Shown here one piece after another: positions 1-11,382 of a DNA stretch of 64,000 nucleotides. The notes under the pieces are model-generated. The model was not told where the DNA came from, ran no database searches, and saw nothing but the letters and a program-made list of their open reading frames with translations. The DNA comes from Cyanophora paradoxa (lineage: Eukaryota; Glaucocystophyceae; Cyanophorales; Cyanophoraceae). The stretch spans positions 470,169 to 534,168 of the forward strand of contig QPMI01000482.1 in assembly GCA_004431415.1 (NCBI GenBank), given 5' to 3'. The stretch's first letter is position 1. The number at the start of each line of letters is the position of its first letter. The position numbers were made by a program, and so were the translations under genes.

Positions 1-783
1 CAGGTTATAAGGCTCGTCTCGTAGTAGAAGTAAGCAGATATCGATGTACAGATGTAGATTCGCCGCTACCGCAGGTATGTAGAATAAACTAGCATGCCGT
101 GCCAGTGCGGCCCGTGCGGTCGGCCTGCAGCTGCAGGGAACGGAGAAATTGCGCATGCCAAGCTTGACGAAATCGCGATCAAATTTGTGACGCGGACGTC
201 GACGCTGTGACGGATGGGCCTGGCCGTTTCGCCGGCGTCGATCACGATCGTATCTGCTACCGGTAGCCAGCAGTGCCCACTGCCCAGCACTGGCCCAGCA
301 GGCCTGCAGTGCCCGCTGCCGCAGTGCACGCGCGCGCAGCCAGGCCGCACTGTGCAGGGCACTAGGACTGCGCATGCGGGCGCCGCAAGCTATCATCAGG
401 CTATCATAGAATAGCTACCGTATACGTAGTACCGACAACAGCAGGCCTAGCAACAGGCTGTCACTGCTCTGCCTGTCAGCAGCGAAGGCGTTGGTGTCAG
501 CAGCGACTCCGGTCCCTAGAAGCTGCGGCATTGCTGTTGCAAGCTCACTACAGCTCAGTGAGGTGCCGATCGACGTCGACGTGGAGTGCCGCACAGATTG
601 TTTTGCCCCAGCAGGCCAAGTCAGCGGATCTTAGAGTCAGCGTCTGCCGTTTGCGACGCAACTGCCTCGGTGCGTGCTCTGCAGCAGTGCGTGCACGTGG
701 TCAGTTTGCTTCCCGCCCCCTCCCTGAGCCCTCCGCGCTCACTTTCGCCCGCGGCCGGTCCGACCTCGCAGGGACCGGTAAAG
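1..783. other. 5' flank, no gene seen
   Basis: No exon chain or recognisable protein was found on either strand. Open frames here are Arg/Ala/Cys-rich and look like chance frames in GC-rich DNA. The right part presumably carries the promoter and 5' leader of the TIR gene that starts at 784; no TATA box or other defined element could be assigned. Confidence 0.5.
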
Positions 784-3700
784 ATGCCGCCGGTACTAGT
801 GCCGGCGCACCGGCGCGCGGGCACACATGCGCACCTCGCGGTGGCGGCGCTGCTCGTGTGCGCCCTGAGCATGCACTTCCCCTCCGGTGCGCGCCGCCCC
901 GCAGGTCGCTGCGCCCTCTAGATCTTCGACCCCGCCCGCGGCCGCCCCTAACCTCTCGCTCGTGCGTCCCTCCCGGCGCGCTCGCCCTCAGCCTCGGGCT
1001 TCGCGACGCTCTACCAGTCGGGCTCTGACGTCTTCTGCGCCGTCGGAGAGTGCGCTGCCGTTGACCCTCTGCCGAAAAACTCGCCAGATCCATGGCCAGT
1101 TCTAGATCGAGAGCTCGCGATCGAGCGCTCGACGATGCGGCCGCGGGGCCACGCGCACGGGCGTACGTGCCTAGCTTATGGGGCCGGGCGCCGGCTGCAG
1201 GACGTGCAAGGTGGAGTGGAGCAGCACGGAGGCGGTAAACTTCTACTTCTGCAAGTCCGGCTCCCTCACCCAGGACGCCTGCTTCCGCGTGCGCGCCCCG
1301 CCCTGCACCCTCGCCGGCTGCGAGGGCGCGCGCTTGAGGCGTCGTGTGACGGGTTCCGGCGGCGCGTGCTGGCAGCTGGCGGCCAACAAGGCGGCGAGCA
1401 GCAGCCGGACGGTCTCGTACTTCACGCCCACCCTCGCCGACTTCCAGACGTGCGCGCCCCGGCCCCATTCCCCGCCTCCCCCCACACCTCTCTCGAGCTC
1501 GGGGCCCCTCGCAGAGTCTGCGGCTCAACATCCTAGTGCGCCCCTGCCCCCGACCCCGGCAACCCCTGCCCCTCTCTGACCCCCCCCCCCCCCTCCACAG
1601 CGGGTGCCTGGTGATGTGGGTGGTGTGGCCGAGCGCGTCGAGCGTCGCCTCGGACTCGCGCTCCCTCGACGTCGCCCTCATGCGCAACGACGTCCTCTCC
1701 TACCGGCCCGCCCCCGCCCCCCCGTCACACCGCCCCTCGCAGCCCAGAGGGGCGGCGACGCGGGAATGCCTGCGTCGGCGGCTGACCGGCCGGCGCCTCC
1801 CACCGCAGGGCGGACACGTCGGAGTCGTGCCAGGCCGACGACACGTGCAAGGTGCGGCTTCCCCGGCCGCGGGGGCCCCCAGCTCTCCCTTGCGCCCCCC
1901 TGCGGGTCTAGAGCCGGCGCGGGGGGCGCCAGCGTCGCGCCAGCGCCCCGCTCACCGCCGGCAGGTGCACTGGACGGGGGTCTACCGCGCAGACGTCTAC
2001 CTCTGCAAGGCCTCCGCCTTCGCCTCTTCCTCCTGCCACAGGGTCCGCGCGCCCCCGGCCCCGGCCCGGCACGACATCGCGCATGCGCGAGCTCCGCGTG
2101 AGCGGTGCGCGCCGGGCGGCAGATCGTGTCGGGGGCGGAGTGGGTGCACGAGCCGACGACCTTCAAGCTCCCCTCCGCCGCCGTCTCCGCCGTCTGCGGC
2201 AGCGCCGCCTCCTCCTGCGCCGCCTACTGGGTCAGCGCGCTCGATCTCGACCTCCGGATCTCATAGAGGACCCTCGCCTCTCTTCCTCACGGGGGGCGGC
2301 AGGTTGTGATGCCGGCCGGCTCGTCGACGGGGGCGCTGGGGGACTCGGAGGCGGTGGCGGTGAAGGCGGCCCCGAGCGCGAGCGCATCCTCCGCCGTCGT
2401 TGCCATCGTCGTCGTGTGCGCCCGCGCCCGCCGCCCCCCGCCGAGCCCCCCGCCCCAGCTGCACGCCACTCGCGATCGAGCGCGGGGGCTTGGCCTGGCT
2501 GCGGCTGATGGCGAGGGGCGCGCAGGGTGGTGATCGGCGCGCTGGTGGTGGTGGCGGTCGCCGCGGCGATCGTCGTCAGGCGGCGCCGCGGCCGGCGCGC
2601 CAAGATCGGCGCCTTCGCCTCCGGCCCCAACGAGGTCCGCTCCGCTCCGAGGCTGCCCCGAGGCTCTCGCCCCCCGCTGAGCCGCCTCGTTTCCAGGTGG
2701 CAGGCGGGCCCAAGCCGATCACAGTGTGCGCACGCGTCGCCTCGATCGTGGTTCAGTCCACTCTCAACAGTCGGGGCTGACGCGGCTCGCTCCCCTCCGC
2801 AGCATCTCGAGCGCTCTCGTGGCCCCCGTCCCCATGCAGCCGTACCCCATGCAGCCGCAGCAGCAGCCGTACCCCTACGCCCCGCAGCAGCAGGCCTTCA
2901 TGCCCCAGCAGCCGTACCCGGGTGAGTTTGAGCGGCCCTTTGCCGTCCCCTCCAGTACTCAAAAGCTCATCCGTTGGAGCAGGCGGGTACCCGAGGCAGG
3001 GATATCCCCCCGCCCCCGGCTACAGCTACCAATACCAGCAGCAAGCGCAGCCACAGCCGATGGAGCAGCCGATGACCATGCACCCCCAGATGCAGATGCA
3101 GCAGCCTCCTGGGTACCCCCCGCAGCCGCAGCAGCAGCAGCCGGGGTACCCTCCGCCGCCGGAGGGGTACCCCGGGGCGGAGGTGAGCCGCGACCTCTTC
3201 CGATCGGGGAGCATGGCGGGCGCCGGGGCGGCCCCCGCCGGCCCTCTCTTCGCGCGCAGCGCGTCGCTCGGGCCCCAGTGCGCCCGCCTGCCTCCCCTCC
3301 GCTCCCCTTCCCATTCGCTTTCCTCTGATCCGTTCCTGTCGCTTTCAGGTTCGAATACCACGTCTTCATCAGGTGCCAGCCCCCTGCGCTCGTCGAGCCG
3401 ACATTAAGAAACGTTTAAGGGCTCTGACGGGGCGGCAGCTACCGGCGGGCCGGGGGCGCGGACCGGGCGCACTTCATCCGGGACCGCCTGGCGGCGCAGG
3501 GCTACAAGGTCTTCATGGACGTCACGGAGCTCGGCCAGGGCAACTTCGAGTCCCAGATCGTCGTGCGCCCCCGCGACGCCGCCGGCTTCGGAGCTCGATC
3601 TCCCCCCCCTCTGCCGTGAAGTGAGCTCGAGGCGCGGCCGCTGAGGCGCGGGGGCCGGGGCCCGGGGCGGGGACAGAACTGGCTGCGGGGCTCGGCGTGC

Positions 3701-4179
3701 GTGCTGGTGGTGCTCTCGCCGGGGGCCCTCGACCGCTGCCGCGACGAGGCCGACTGGGTCCGCAAGGAGCTCGCCATGGCCTGCGCCCTCAAGAAGGCCC
3801 GCCTCGAGCCCGCCCCGCGCCCCGCCCCCCCGCCTCCGCTGAGCGGCGCCCAGACGATCGTGCCCGTGACGGACGCGGCGTTCACGTGGCCCCACGAGGG
3901 CGACCTCCCCGACGAGATCCGCGCCATGCCGCGCCACAACGGTGCCGGCTCCCCCCGCATCCCCCGCCACCCTCAGCGGGGCCCCTGATCATGACTTGGG
4001 CCGGCGCAGGGGTGATGTGGCACCACGACATGGTGGACGCCTGCATGCAGCGCATCTGCGCCTTCGTCGACGGCTCCGTCCGCAGCGCCACCCTCGCCCC
4101 GGCGCAGGGCCCCGCCCTCGCCCCGGCGCAGTGCCCCGCCCCCCACGCCGCCCCCGCTGGCCTCCAGGCGAGCCAGTAG
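784..4179 (+). CDS. Single-pass membrane protein with Cys-rich ectodomain and cytoplasmic TIR domain (spliced)
   Basis: Exons joined by phase: 784-886, 992-1049, 1201-1288, 1376-1449, 1601-1705, 1809-1851, 1965-2042, 2123-2230, 2303-2415, 2526-2634, 2697-2725, 2803-2921, 2983-3182, about 3349-3372, 3439-3562, 3677-3796, 3854-3941, 4010-4179; about 600 aa. ATG 784 opens a signal peptide (hydrophobic core AVAALLVCALSM). The ectodomain has two copies of a TCKV-x-W ... CK ... C unit. A Val/Ala-rich membrane helix crosses the 2415/2526 junction and is followed by RRRRGRR, placing the C-terminus inside the cell. The linker is rich in QQ, PGYPP and MQP. The TIR domain starts YHVFISYRR, continues VFMDVTELGQGNF and VLVVLSPG, and has DWVRKEL, where the TIR NADase catalytic Glu is expected. 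TIR domains signal by scaffolding or by NAD+ cleavage; which applies here is unknown. The junction 3182/3349 does not keep phase, so a small exon may be missing. Two introns use GC donors. Confidence 0.86.
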
Positions 4180-4926
4180 CTCTTTCGCGCTGCTTCAAGT
4201 TCGCGCTGCCCCCGCCGCCGCGCTAAGAAATTTCTTAGTAGCTCGTGGATCGATTTCATCTTCATTCATGTGCGAACTCAGTGGCTCTCATCTGGATTAA
4301 TTTCGATTGCGAGTATGCAGCTCGTAAGCTTAGGTTTGTTCTGTATTTGCAGTTGCTTCATGCATGTACAGCTGCTTCAACTTGGCAATTCTGTATTCTT
4401 TATTCTGGATTCTGTAGTCCAGTACTAGTACTAGTGCAGTCCGGATCTATTACGTATACTAGTCTGAGAGTCTTGACCTTCGCTTCCGTATACAGCCACG
4501 CTCGATGCCCCGAGGTTCCCAATTAACGCAGTGATCAATCAACACTGTGACATTCACACGGCCTCATTAGTTTTCCAGTATACATAGTACTCATGATCGA
4601 TCAATGCATATGGTCCCATTAGTGTTCCCCGTTGGTTTTCGCGAGCTGATCATGACGATATCGATGTGCGTGTTTGCAACAAGGTTTAGATCTATAGCTA
4701 GCGCTAAATTGCAATTGCTGAATTAATGTCGACTATAGCTATCGAATTCGATTCCGGTGTTCTCTGAAGCTCATCATGGCCATACCAGTCAGAGTCGACG
4801 TCGACGTCGAAATGGTACCGGTGCGCGAAATTCTGACAAAGTTGGCTAAGCTTTCAAGAAATGTACAAAATCTATAGCTAAGACGGTGCTGAGCTTGAGC
4901 ATGATTCGGGGCCCTCCGGATCCAGC
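4180..4926. other. Intergenic spacer between convergent genes
   Basis: Lies between the stop of the TIR gene (+) and the stop of HOP1 (-). It is much more AT-rich than the genes and is full of short palindromes (repeated GTCGAC, AGCTATAGCT and CTAG-type words near 4690-4820). No coding exon or RNA gene was seen. It should contain both 3' UTRs and poly(A) sites. Confidence 0.5.
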
Positions 4927-7900
4927 CTAGGAGACGCTCTTAAAAGCGGCGGCGGGGGCGGAGCTGCGGCGGCGCTTCGCGGCCCCCTGCTCGATCGGCT
5001 CGCGCGCCACAGACACCTGCAAGAAAATTAAAGCGAGGCCGGTCAGGTCGTTCGCGAGACACGCGTTGAAAGGAGGCTTAAGCTTTGGGTTGTTCATCAA
5101 ATCGAAGTTTGAGAGGGCTGCGGGCCTTGGCGTAGACGCGGGAGGCGACGGCGGCGGCGACCATGCGGGGCCCGCCCTCCAGCTGCACGCTCCCCGCCCG
5201 CCCCCGCCCGCCCTCCCCCGCGCCCCTGCCCCCGCATCCGATCGACTCGAGGGCCGAATCTGAGGCTCGGAAGGGCCGGCGCACGCGAGGGGGAGGCTCT
5301 CCTCCGCGTCGGCCTCAGCGCCGCTCCCGTCCCCGCTCGAGAGCGCCCGCTTCGCCCCGCGCCTCCCGCCCCCGCCCCCGCCCTGCGGGGAACAGCGGTG
5401 ATGAGAGCTGGTGGGGCGCCGGCGGGGCGGGCGGGCCTTCTTGGAGGGGAGAGGGGCCTGGCCGCCGGCCTGCGCCTCCTGCCCCGCCAGCGTCCCCCGC
5501 CCCGCCTTCCCCTTCCGCCCCGCCGCCCCCGCCCCCGCCCCCGCCTTCCCCTGCGCCTCGGCGTCCCCCGCGTCGAAGTCGAAGGCTGCCGAATGACAGC
5601 GCGCGCGATCAGCTTTCCGCGCATGGCAGATAGCACCGCTTTAAATTCAAAATGAAATCTGAGAGGGCATGGCTGCATCCGGAATCAATTTACTCACCGC
5701 TGGCAGCAACGGAGCCCTCCTTGTCCCCTGCGGAATTCGAAGTAAAATAATTATATAATGTCGATGCATATGCTGGATTCTAATTTCGCGCAAGCGCGAA
5801 TAATTTTAAATGGCGTCGTAGGGGGCCACCGGTGCGGGTTGCGCCCGTGGCTGCGGGGGCCTTGGCCTTGTCGGCCTCGTGGGGCGGCGGGTGGCCAGCG
5901 ATGGCGACGGCAGCGGGCCCCGGGGGCGGTTTCGGGATGCCCCCGGCGACGTCACCCTGCGCACGTCGCTGAGCTTGGATGCGCAATCGGACTGTTTTGA
6001 CTTCTAGTTGATGAAGATATGGAGAGATCAATCTTCATTCCATATCTTAATTTAATTTCTTGAAAATCGCGAGAGCTGGCGCGCAGGGACCGGGGGCGAG
6101 GGGGCGCGCGGGCCTGCTTGGCGAGCTCGAAGAGGCGGTCGTTCAGAGCGTCCGCCACAACCTGCCGCCCTGCGCACGCCCCCCCCGCCCCCGCCTCGAC
6201 TTGGAGCGCGGACCGTTTTATGTATTGGCCGGGCCGGGGCTCGCGATCGCGGGCGGGCGCACCGCGGCCGCGGCCGCGGGGGGGACGAAGAAGGCCCTCC
6301 TTCTCCATCCGCTCCATCGCGACCTGAGGCGAGTCGAGTGAGCTCGGGCGAGGCCGGATGCTTCGGGTTCGAAGGGAGGGCGGGCCTCGACGTCGGGGAG
6401 GGCGAGGCCGGAGGCCTCGGCGAGGGCCCCCGCGCTCACGGAGGCCTTCCCCGCCGCCGCCTGCACGCACAGCGCGTACTTCTCTGCGCCCCGCCCCCTC
6501 GAGCTCAGGACCGACCGCGAGGCGCGGGCGGGGGCGCGGAGGGCGGGGGCGGCGTGATCGGGCGGGCGGACGCTCGTCGGCGGAGGCGTCGCGGGGCTGC
6601 TCCTGCGCCGCCCCCTCCCCTGCCTCCTCCATCACCATCGCCGTCGCCCCCGCCTCCTGCCCCCGCGGTCCCCGACTTGAATCCCTCGGATTCAAGTAGA
6701 GAGCACGGCGTGCATCGATGCGCAGCGCATCTACATGCGGATCGACGGACCGCGGGCTCGGCGGCGGCCTCCCGCGGGGCGAGCGGGGGCGAGGGAGCGG
6801 TGGTGCGCTGCAGCTGCGTCGGGATCTTCTCGCGGTCGGCGGTGTGGGCGGCGATCGACGCCGACACCGATACCGGCACCGACGCCTCGGAGGACGCGGC
6901 CTGCGAGGAAGATTAATCATAAAGGCAGTCGGAGCGATATCCGCGGATTTAAATTTCTGCCCTTCGGAATGAATTCGAGAGGGGTGTGGGGGGGCGGGCC
7001 TCGCGGTCGGCGGTGGCGTGGCGGGGGATGCGGAGGGCCCAGCGGCTCGCCCCGCGCTTCACGAGGACGCCCTCCTCCGCCATCTGGTCCAGGAACGCTG
7101 CAGCCCCGCGCCGCGCCCGGAACGCATCGACTTTATATCAGAGATGAATTCGATCGCGGGGCGGGGCGCGCACCGCGGACGGTGTCCTCGTCGAGGAAGG
7201 GGAAGGCGGTGGAGAGGGCCTTCAGGGGGGGGGGGGGGGGGGGGGGGGCGTTAGAGCCGCGAAAAGCGGGGGCGAGGGCCTTGGCCTTGGGGCGGGGCGC
7301 CGGGGGGCGGGCCTTCATGTTGGGGGCGAGGCGGCGGGCCTTGATCTCCTCGACGGCCCCGTCGTACGCCGCGTCCACGTCGACCTCGGCTTCCCCGCCC
7401 CCCGCCGCCTGCGCGAGCGAGCGAGCGCGACCCTGCCATCAGCACGATGTCGACCGCAGGAAGGAATATTACTGGAAATTCAAGAGCGGACGGTGAGGAG
7501 ACCCACCTCCTCGTCTGGGGCCTCGGACGGCGCCTCCGGGGCGGGCTCCGGAGCCGGCGCAGCGCGAGATTTATTGCCGACAGCTGTGCACGCCGGCGAA
7601 TCAATTTGCAAATGCGAACAGACGTATACTTAAGGCTAGTGTGCGCAGCGAATTAAGATTGCAGAATAAATCTAAAAAGACTAGGGCGCTCTAGGTAGGT
7701 CTAGGCCTCGGGCCTAGAGCTCGAGGTATTATTAACATTGTTATTATTATTGATGCCAAGGGCGGGGAGCCTCGGAGCTCACAGAGGCCGGAAAGACCGC
7801 CCTTGAGAGGCTCCTCCTGCGCGCGAGCCCTGCAGAGCCCTCCTCAGCACGAAAATGCAGAGAGCGGGCGGGCGCGCACTTGGCCGCGGCCGGCGCCGCC

Positions 7901-9927
7901 GCCTCGTCGAGCTCGTCCAACACCGACGTGTCGATGTCCCCGCCCGCGATCTGGCGAGAAGCAGCGGTCGCGAGAGCTCGGCCCCGCGAGGTTCACGCGC
8001 AGATCGATATCTAGAGTCGGAGAGCTTGATTTCCCGGCGGGGCTCCACCTTCAGGGTGAGGTTGTGGTACTGCGTCTCGACGTTTCCGACCTGCGCGTGC
8101 ATTTCAAATTTATAAAGTTCGTCGGCCGCGGGCCGGCCTTCAATTTTCGCGCGCTATACGTTTGCTTTTCCGCACCTTGATCTTAGCGAGGGTGGGGTCC
8201 ACGCGCGCTGCGTCTTGAATACGAAGAATGGAATGTTAATTCGATTTGAGGTACAGCTCATTTAAAAACTACATCATGATTGGCACCTGGTGGACCGGCG
8301 CTGAAGAACTCGGGCTCGTAATCTGCGAGGCACGTCGCGTCACAATATTACAATATTAGAATTCACTCAGCGGCGTGAAAAAACCAGTCGATCGCACCCG
8401 GCGGGGTTATGTCATCGCGGTACAGCAGCTTCATTGTCAGGAAACGTTCGTCTGCGGTGGATCGAATTTAGCAATCGGCTTTAGGCCTCGGGCTGGAGCT
8501 CGAGGTTCATAAGAATATGACTGCGTTCAGACCGGGGATCGGAGGGAGGGTCTGGGCGAGTGTGATGAGAGTGCGAAGCAGCCGAACTGCGAATGCGAAA
8601 ATGGAGAAATTAATTATATAAATCGATTTCCCGGGCCGGTGCGTTGCCGCGCTGTTTTGATTTGGGGCGCAAACTTCTATAGTTAGTTGATTGCTTGCAA
8701 TTTGCTTCTGTACGGACCTGTGGCGCCGGTGATCTCGGCGCGCGTGGGGCCGGCCGTCGCGGCGCCGGCGCCCTCGGTCGTCGTCGTCGCCTTGCGCCGG
8801 CCGTTCGTCGTCAGCTCCATTCGAGGGCCCGCGTCCGTGTACGTGATACCGACTGCGCGATCGCGATTAGGGATTTATGGAGTTCAATTGCAACGCGAAC
8901 GTCGACGCAAAAGGGGACGCGGGGCGAGTGCGCACATTCGTAGCGCTCTAGAGCCGTCGACTCGTCATCCGGATCGAGCATTACCGCGAATATCATCGCC
9001 CGCAGCTACGAATTTGATTCAAATGAAAAATTTAAAATTTGTAAACAAAGACCGTTAACGTTCATATGCATGGCCACGCACGTATTGCTTCTCAAGCGCA
9101 TCGAAAACTCCTTTCTGTGCGCGCGTGCGATTACTTGTCGAATGCAAGCGGCAGCTGCAGGCCTAGGCCCAGACATCGATATCGATGTTCATCTTGTTCT
9201 ATCACGAGCTAGGCCGCACCTCGAGCCAGTCGATGAGCAGGCGGGACTCCTCTGTATTCGCGATGATGGCCTACGAGCGGCAAAGGTAAGATTCTAGATC
9301 GAGGAGCTCGAGGAAAGGCAGCGCTAGCGCGCACCTTGATATTGATCCCTGACACTGTGCGATCGTTGAAGCAATCTGAGCGCGCGCGAAAACTCTCTCA
9401 GCGCCTCCGATAACGAGGGCCGGCGCGTCCAAGAATCTAAGCTTGCGTAGTTTGGGGCGTCCAGCTCGGCCCGGGCCCAGGCAAGCTTTAAGGCAAGCCC
9501 GAGGCGCGGCCGCGGCCTTCGAATTCGGCACTTCATTGCACTTCGAGACGCGAAATTAAAAATGCCTCGCCTTCGGGGAAGATGTTGCGCAGGTAGCAGA
9601 CCGAACTAATACTGGTTCGGAGGAGGTTGCGCATCAATTTGAGGCTCTGCGCGAGCGGGCGCGCGATGTGAGCGCGGCTCGCGCCAAATTGATCGCCGGG
9701 CGCCCATTCGGGCCTGAGACTGCGCGCGAAGCTTCTCGCACCTGCTCTGATGTCACTTCCTGCTCGGTGCGGTGCGCCTGCGCCTGCGCGACCGCCATTT
9801 TCGCGCCGCTGTGCTTCGCCGGGTACGTGGAATTCAACGGGTACAGCATAGTCGGCCGAGCAATGTCGTCGAAGCGGGCGAAGCCGTCGGTGCGCGCCAG
9901 TCCCGTGCGATCGAAGTAGCTAGCCAT
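4927..9927 (-). CDS. HOP1: HORMA-domain meiotic chromosome axis protein (Hop1/ASY1/HORMAD homologue)
   Basis: Exons in transcription order: 9927-9742, 9646-9571, 9375-9335, 9270-9220, 9114-9082, 9005-8936, 8852-8718, 8586-8533, 8451-8398, 8322-8287, 8207-8176, 8090-8049, 7950-7880, about 7555-7511, 7408-7313, 7219-7174, 7097-7000, 6900-about 6830, 6483-6386, 6323-6287, 6169-6114, 5956-5830, 5585-5437, 5382-5287, 5182-5126, 5016-4927. Nearly all junctions keep phase. HORMA hallmarks: NLLRTSISSVCYLRNIFPE, then LLIDWLEKGVFDALEKQY, an FGITYTDAG strand, and the family signature ERFLTMKLLYRDDITPP followed by DYEPEFF. Downstream are two short winged-helix-like segments (FLDQMAEEGVLVKRGASRWAL and MERMEKEGLLR), acidic and basic linkers, and a basic C-terminus ending KRRRSSAPAAAFKSVS. 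Hop1/HORMAD proteins coat unsynapsed meiotic axes and promote break formation and homologue bias; the C-terminus often holds a closure motif. The exon end near 6830 and the exon at 7511-7555 are the weakest parts. Several donors are GCCCGC. Confidence 0.9.
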
Positions 9928-10159
9928 TACTCTTCGGACCGAGCGACCGAATCGCCCGGGGTCGTCGCCCACCCGCGCCAGCATTCCGCAGCGTTTCGGC
10001 GATTGCAGGCTCTCGTATTGGGCCTTCTAGCGCCGGGATAGCCATTATCGCCCGATCGGGCCTCCGGGAACGTGGGTTGCGACTCCGAGCCTCGGGGATG
10101 ACGCCCCGCTATTCGCGGTTGATGCGCGACCTCCCGGAATCTGATACATCGGATTGCAG
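9928..10159. promoter_or_regulatory. Short divergent intergenic region (probable shared promoter)
   Basis: HOP1 starts leftward at 9927 and the first recognised exon of the acidic-protein gene starts rightward at 10160, so about 230 bp must serve both. It probably also contains the unlocated first exon of the rightward gene. No TATA box was seen; the assignment rests only on geometry. Confidence 0.4.
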
Positions 10160-10798
10160 AAGGACGAGGAGGAAGAGGAGGAGGAGCAGGAGTCCGACTT
10201 CGACGAGCAGGAGAACAGCGAGAGCGACGAGGGGGAGTCGAAGGTGCCCGAGCTGGTCGCCCGTGTACACCACGTACGCGCTCGCTTCGGGCCCCTTAGC
10301 TCCTTGCAGAAACGGCGCAAGAGCGGCGAGAAGGGCAGCTCGTCGTCCGCTCCTAAGAAGAAGGACGCGGACGAGGAGGAGGGATCGGGCGAAGAGGAGG
10401 TTCGCTCCGCTTTCGCCGTTGCTATCTTCGAATCCTAACGCATTCTCAGGAGGAGGGCTCCGAAGAATCTGAGGAGGGATCGGAGGAGGAGGAGGAGGAT
10501 GGTGGCGAAGAGGATGGTGCGCCCCGCCGTGCCCCGCCCTGGGCCGCCCGCCTCCTAGGCTAGGCTCCGCCGCGTCGGGCCCGCCGCGCCCGGCCTGAGC
10601 TCGAGGCTCGGCCTGCCTCGCACCACGCTGCGGCTGACTCGTATACAATGCGCAGTTGCCGACGAGCTTGCCGCTTTGCAAGAGGAGGCCGACATGCCGA
10701 TCGGCGAGGTGATGGAGCGCGCTGCACGGAAGCGCGGGAAGGACGCTCCGTCCCCGCCGCTCCCGCCGGGGGAGAAGGGGAAGCGGCGCGTTGGTTGA
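10160..10798 (+). CDS. Small highly acidic nuclear-type protein with SWR1-like LQEEADMPI motif (5' end missing)
   Basis: Four phase-compatible exons: 10160-10243, 10310-10399, 10450-10516 and 10656-10798, giving about 128 residues up to TGA at 10796. The first three exons encode Glu/Asp/Ser-rich sequence (KDEEEEEEEQ, then EEGSGEEE) broken by a basic KRRKSGEKG and PKKKD stretch. The last exon reads DELAALQEEADMPIGEVMER and ends in a basic GEKGKRRVG tail. The LxxLQxExxMPIxxxxxR pattern recalls a short motif I associate with SWR1/SRCAP-type remodeller subunits, where it sits near acidic histone-binding segments; this is a resemblance, not a proven homology. The first coding exon was not found: the AAG at 10160 follows a clean CAG acceptor, and the only nearby ATG (10099) cannot be joined in phase. 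A histone chaperone or remodeller-associated role is inference. Confidence 0.55.
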
Positions 10799-11382
10799 GC
10801 TTAGAGTAGGATGTCGTTTTTCCCGCACCTCCGCCTCGGGCCCTCCCGGCGCCGGCAGTTCAGGTAGTTTCAAGTGTATTTTGGATTTTCCAGCGCAGTT
10901 CTCCAGTCTCGCTCAAGGGGCCGCGCAGCCCGCGGCGCCGGCCGCCCGCAGCCAGCGCCGGTTCGAAATATCGATCGGCATCGTATCGGGACTCGGGAGG
11001 CGCCAATACTACATCTAGTTCTGCAAGGTTCCCGGTTCCCGCCGGGCCGCGCATGGCGACCGTCGGACAACGCGCCGACGTCGACATGCACAGGCGCCGG
11101 CGTCCCGGCGCGGCCACGTGCACGCTGCTGGCTACATATACGTAAGTATACGCTGAATTGGTTTTTAATTTTCGCCACACGAGACATCGATGCATCACTC
11201 CGGCTGGCGCATCATGGCATAGGGAAGCTCGGGCTGCTGTCAAAGAGCGGCTGCATTATGAGCTTGCTGGTAGAGCGAGCCCAGGTCGAGCGAGCCCGGC
11301 TGCGGGCTGCCGCGATGCGCGGCCAGTGGGCCAGTGGGCCACTGTCTGGGGGGTACGTCGCCACACATCGGCGCAAAGCGCG
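10799..11382. other. Intergenic, LSM14 5' flank
   Basis: No exon was supported on either strand between the acidic-protein stop and the LSM14 start. Long frames across 10860-11240 overlap on both strands with Arg-rich, featureless translations, typical of chance frames. An AT-rich patch with ACATATACGTAAGTATACG lies near 11131-11149. Confidence 0.45.
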
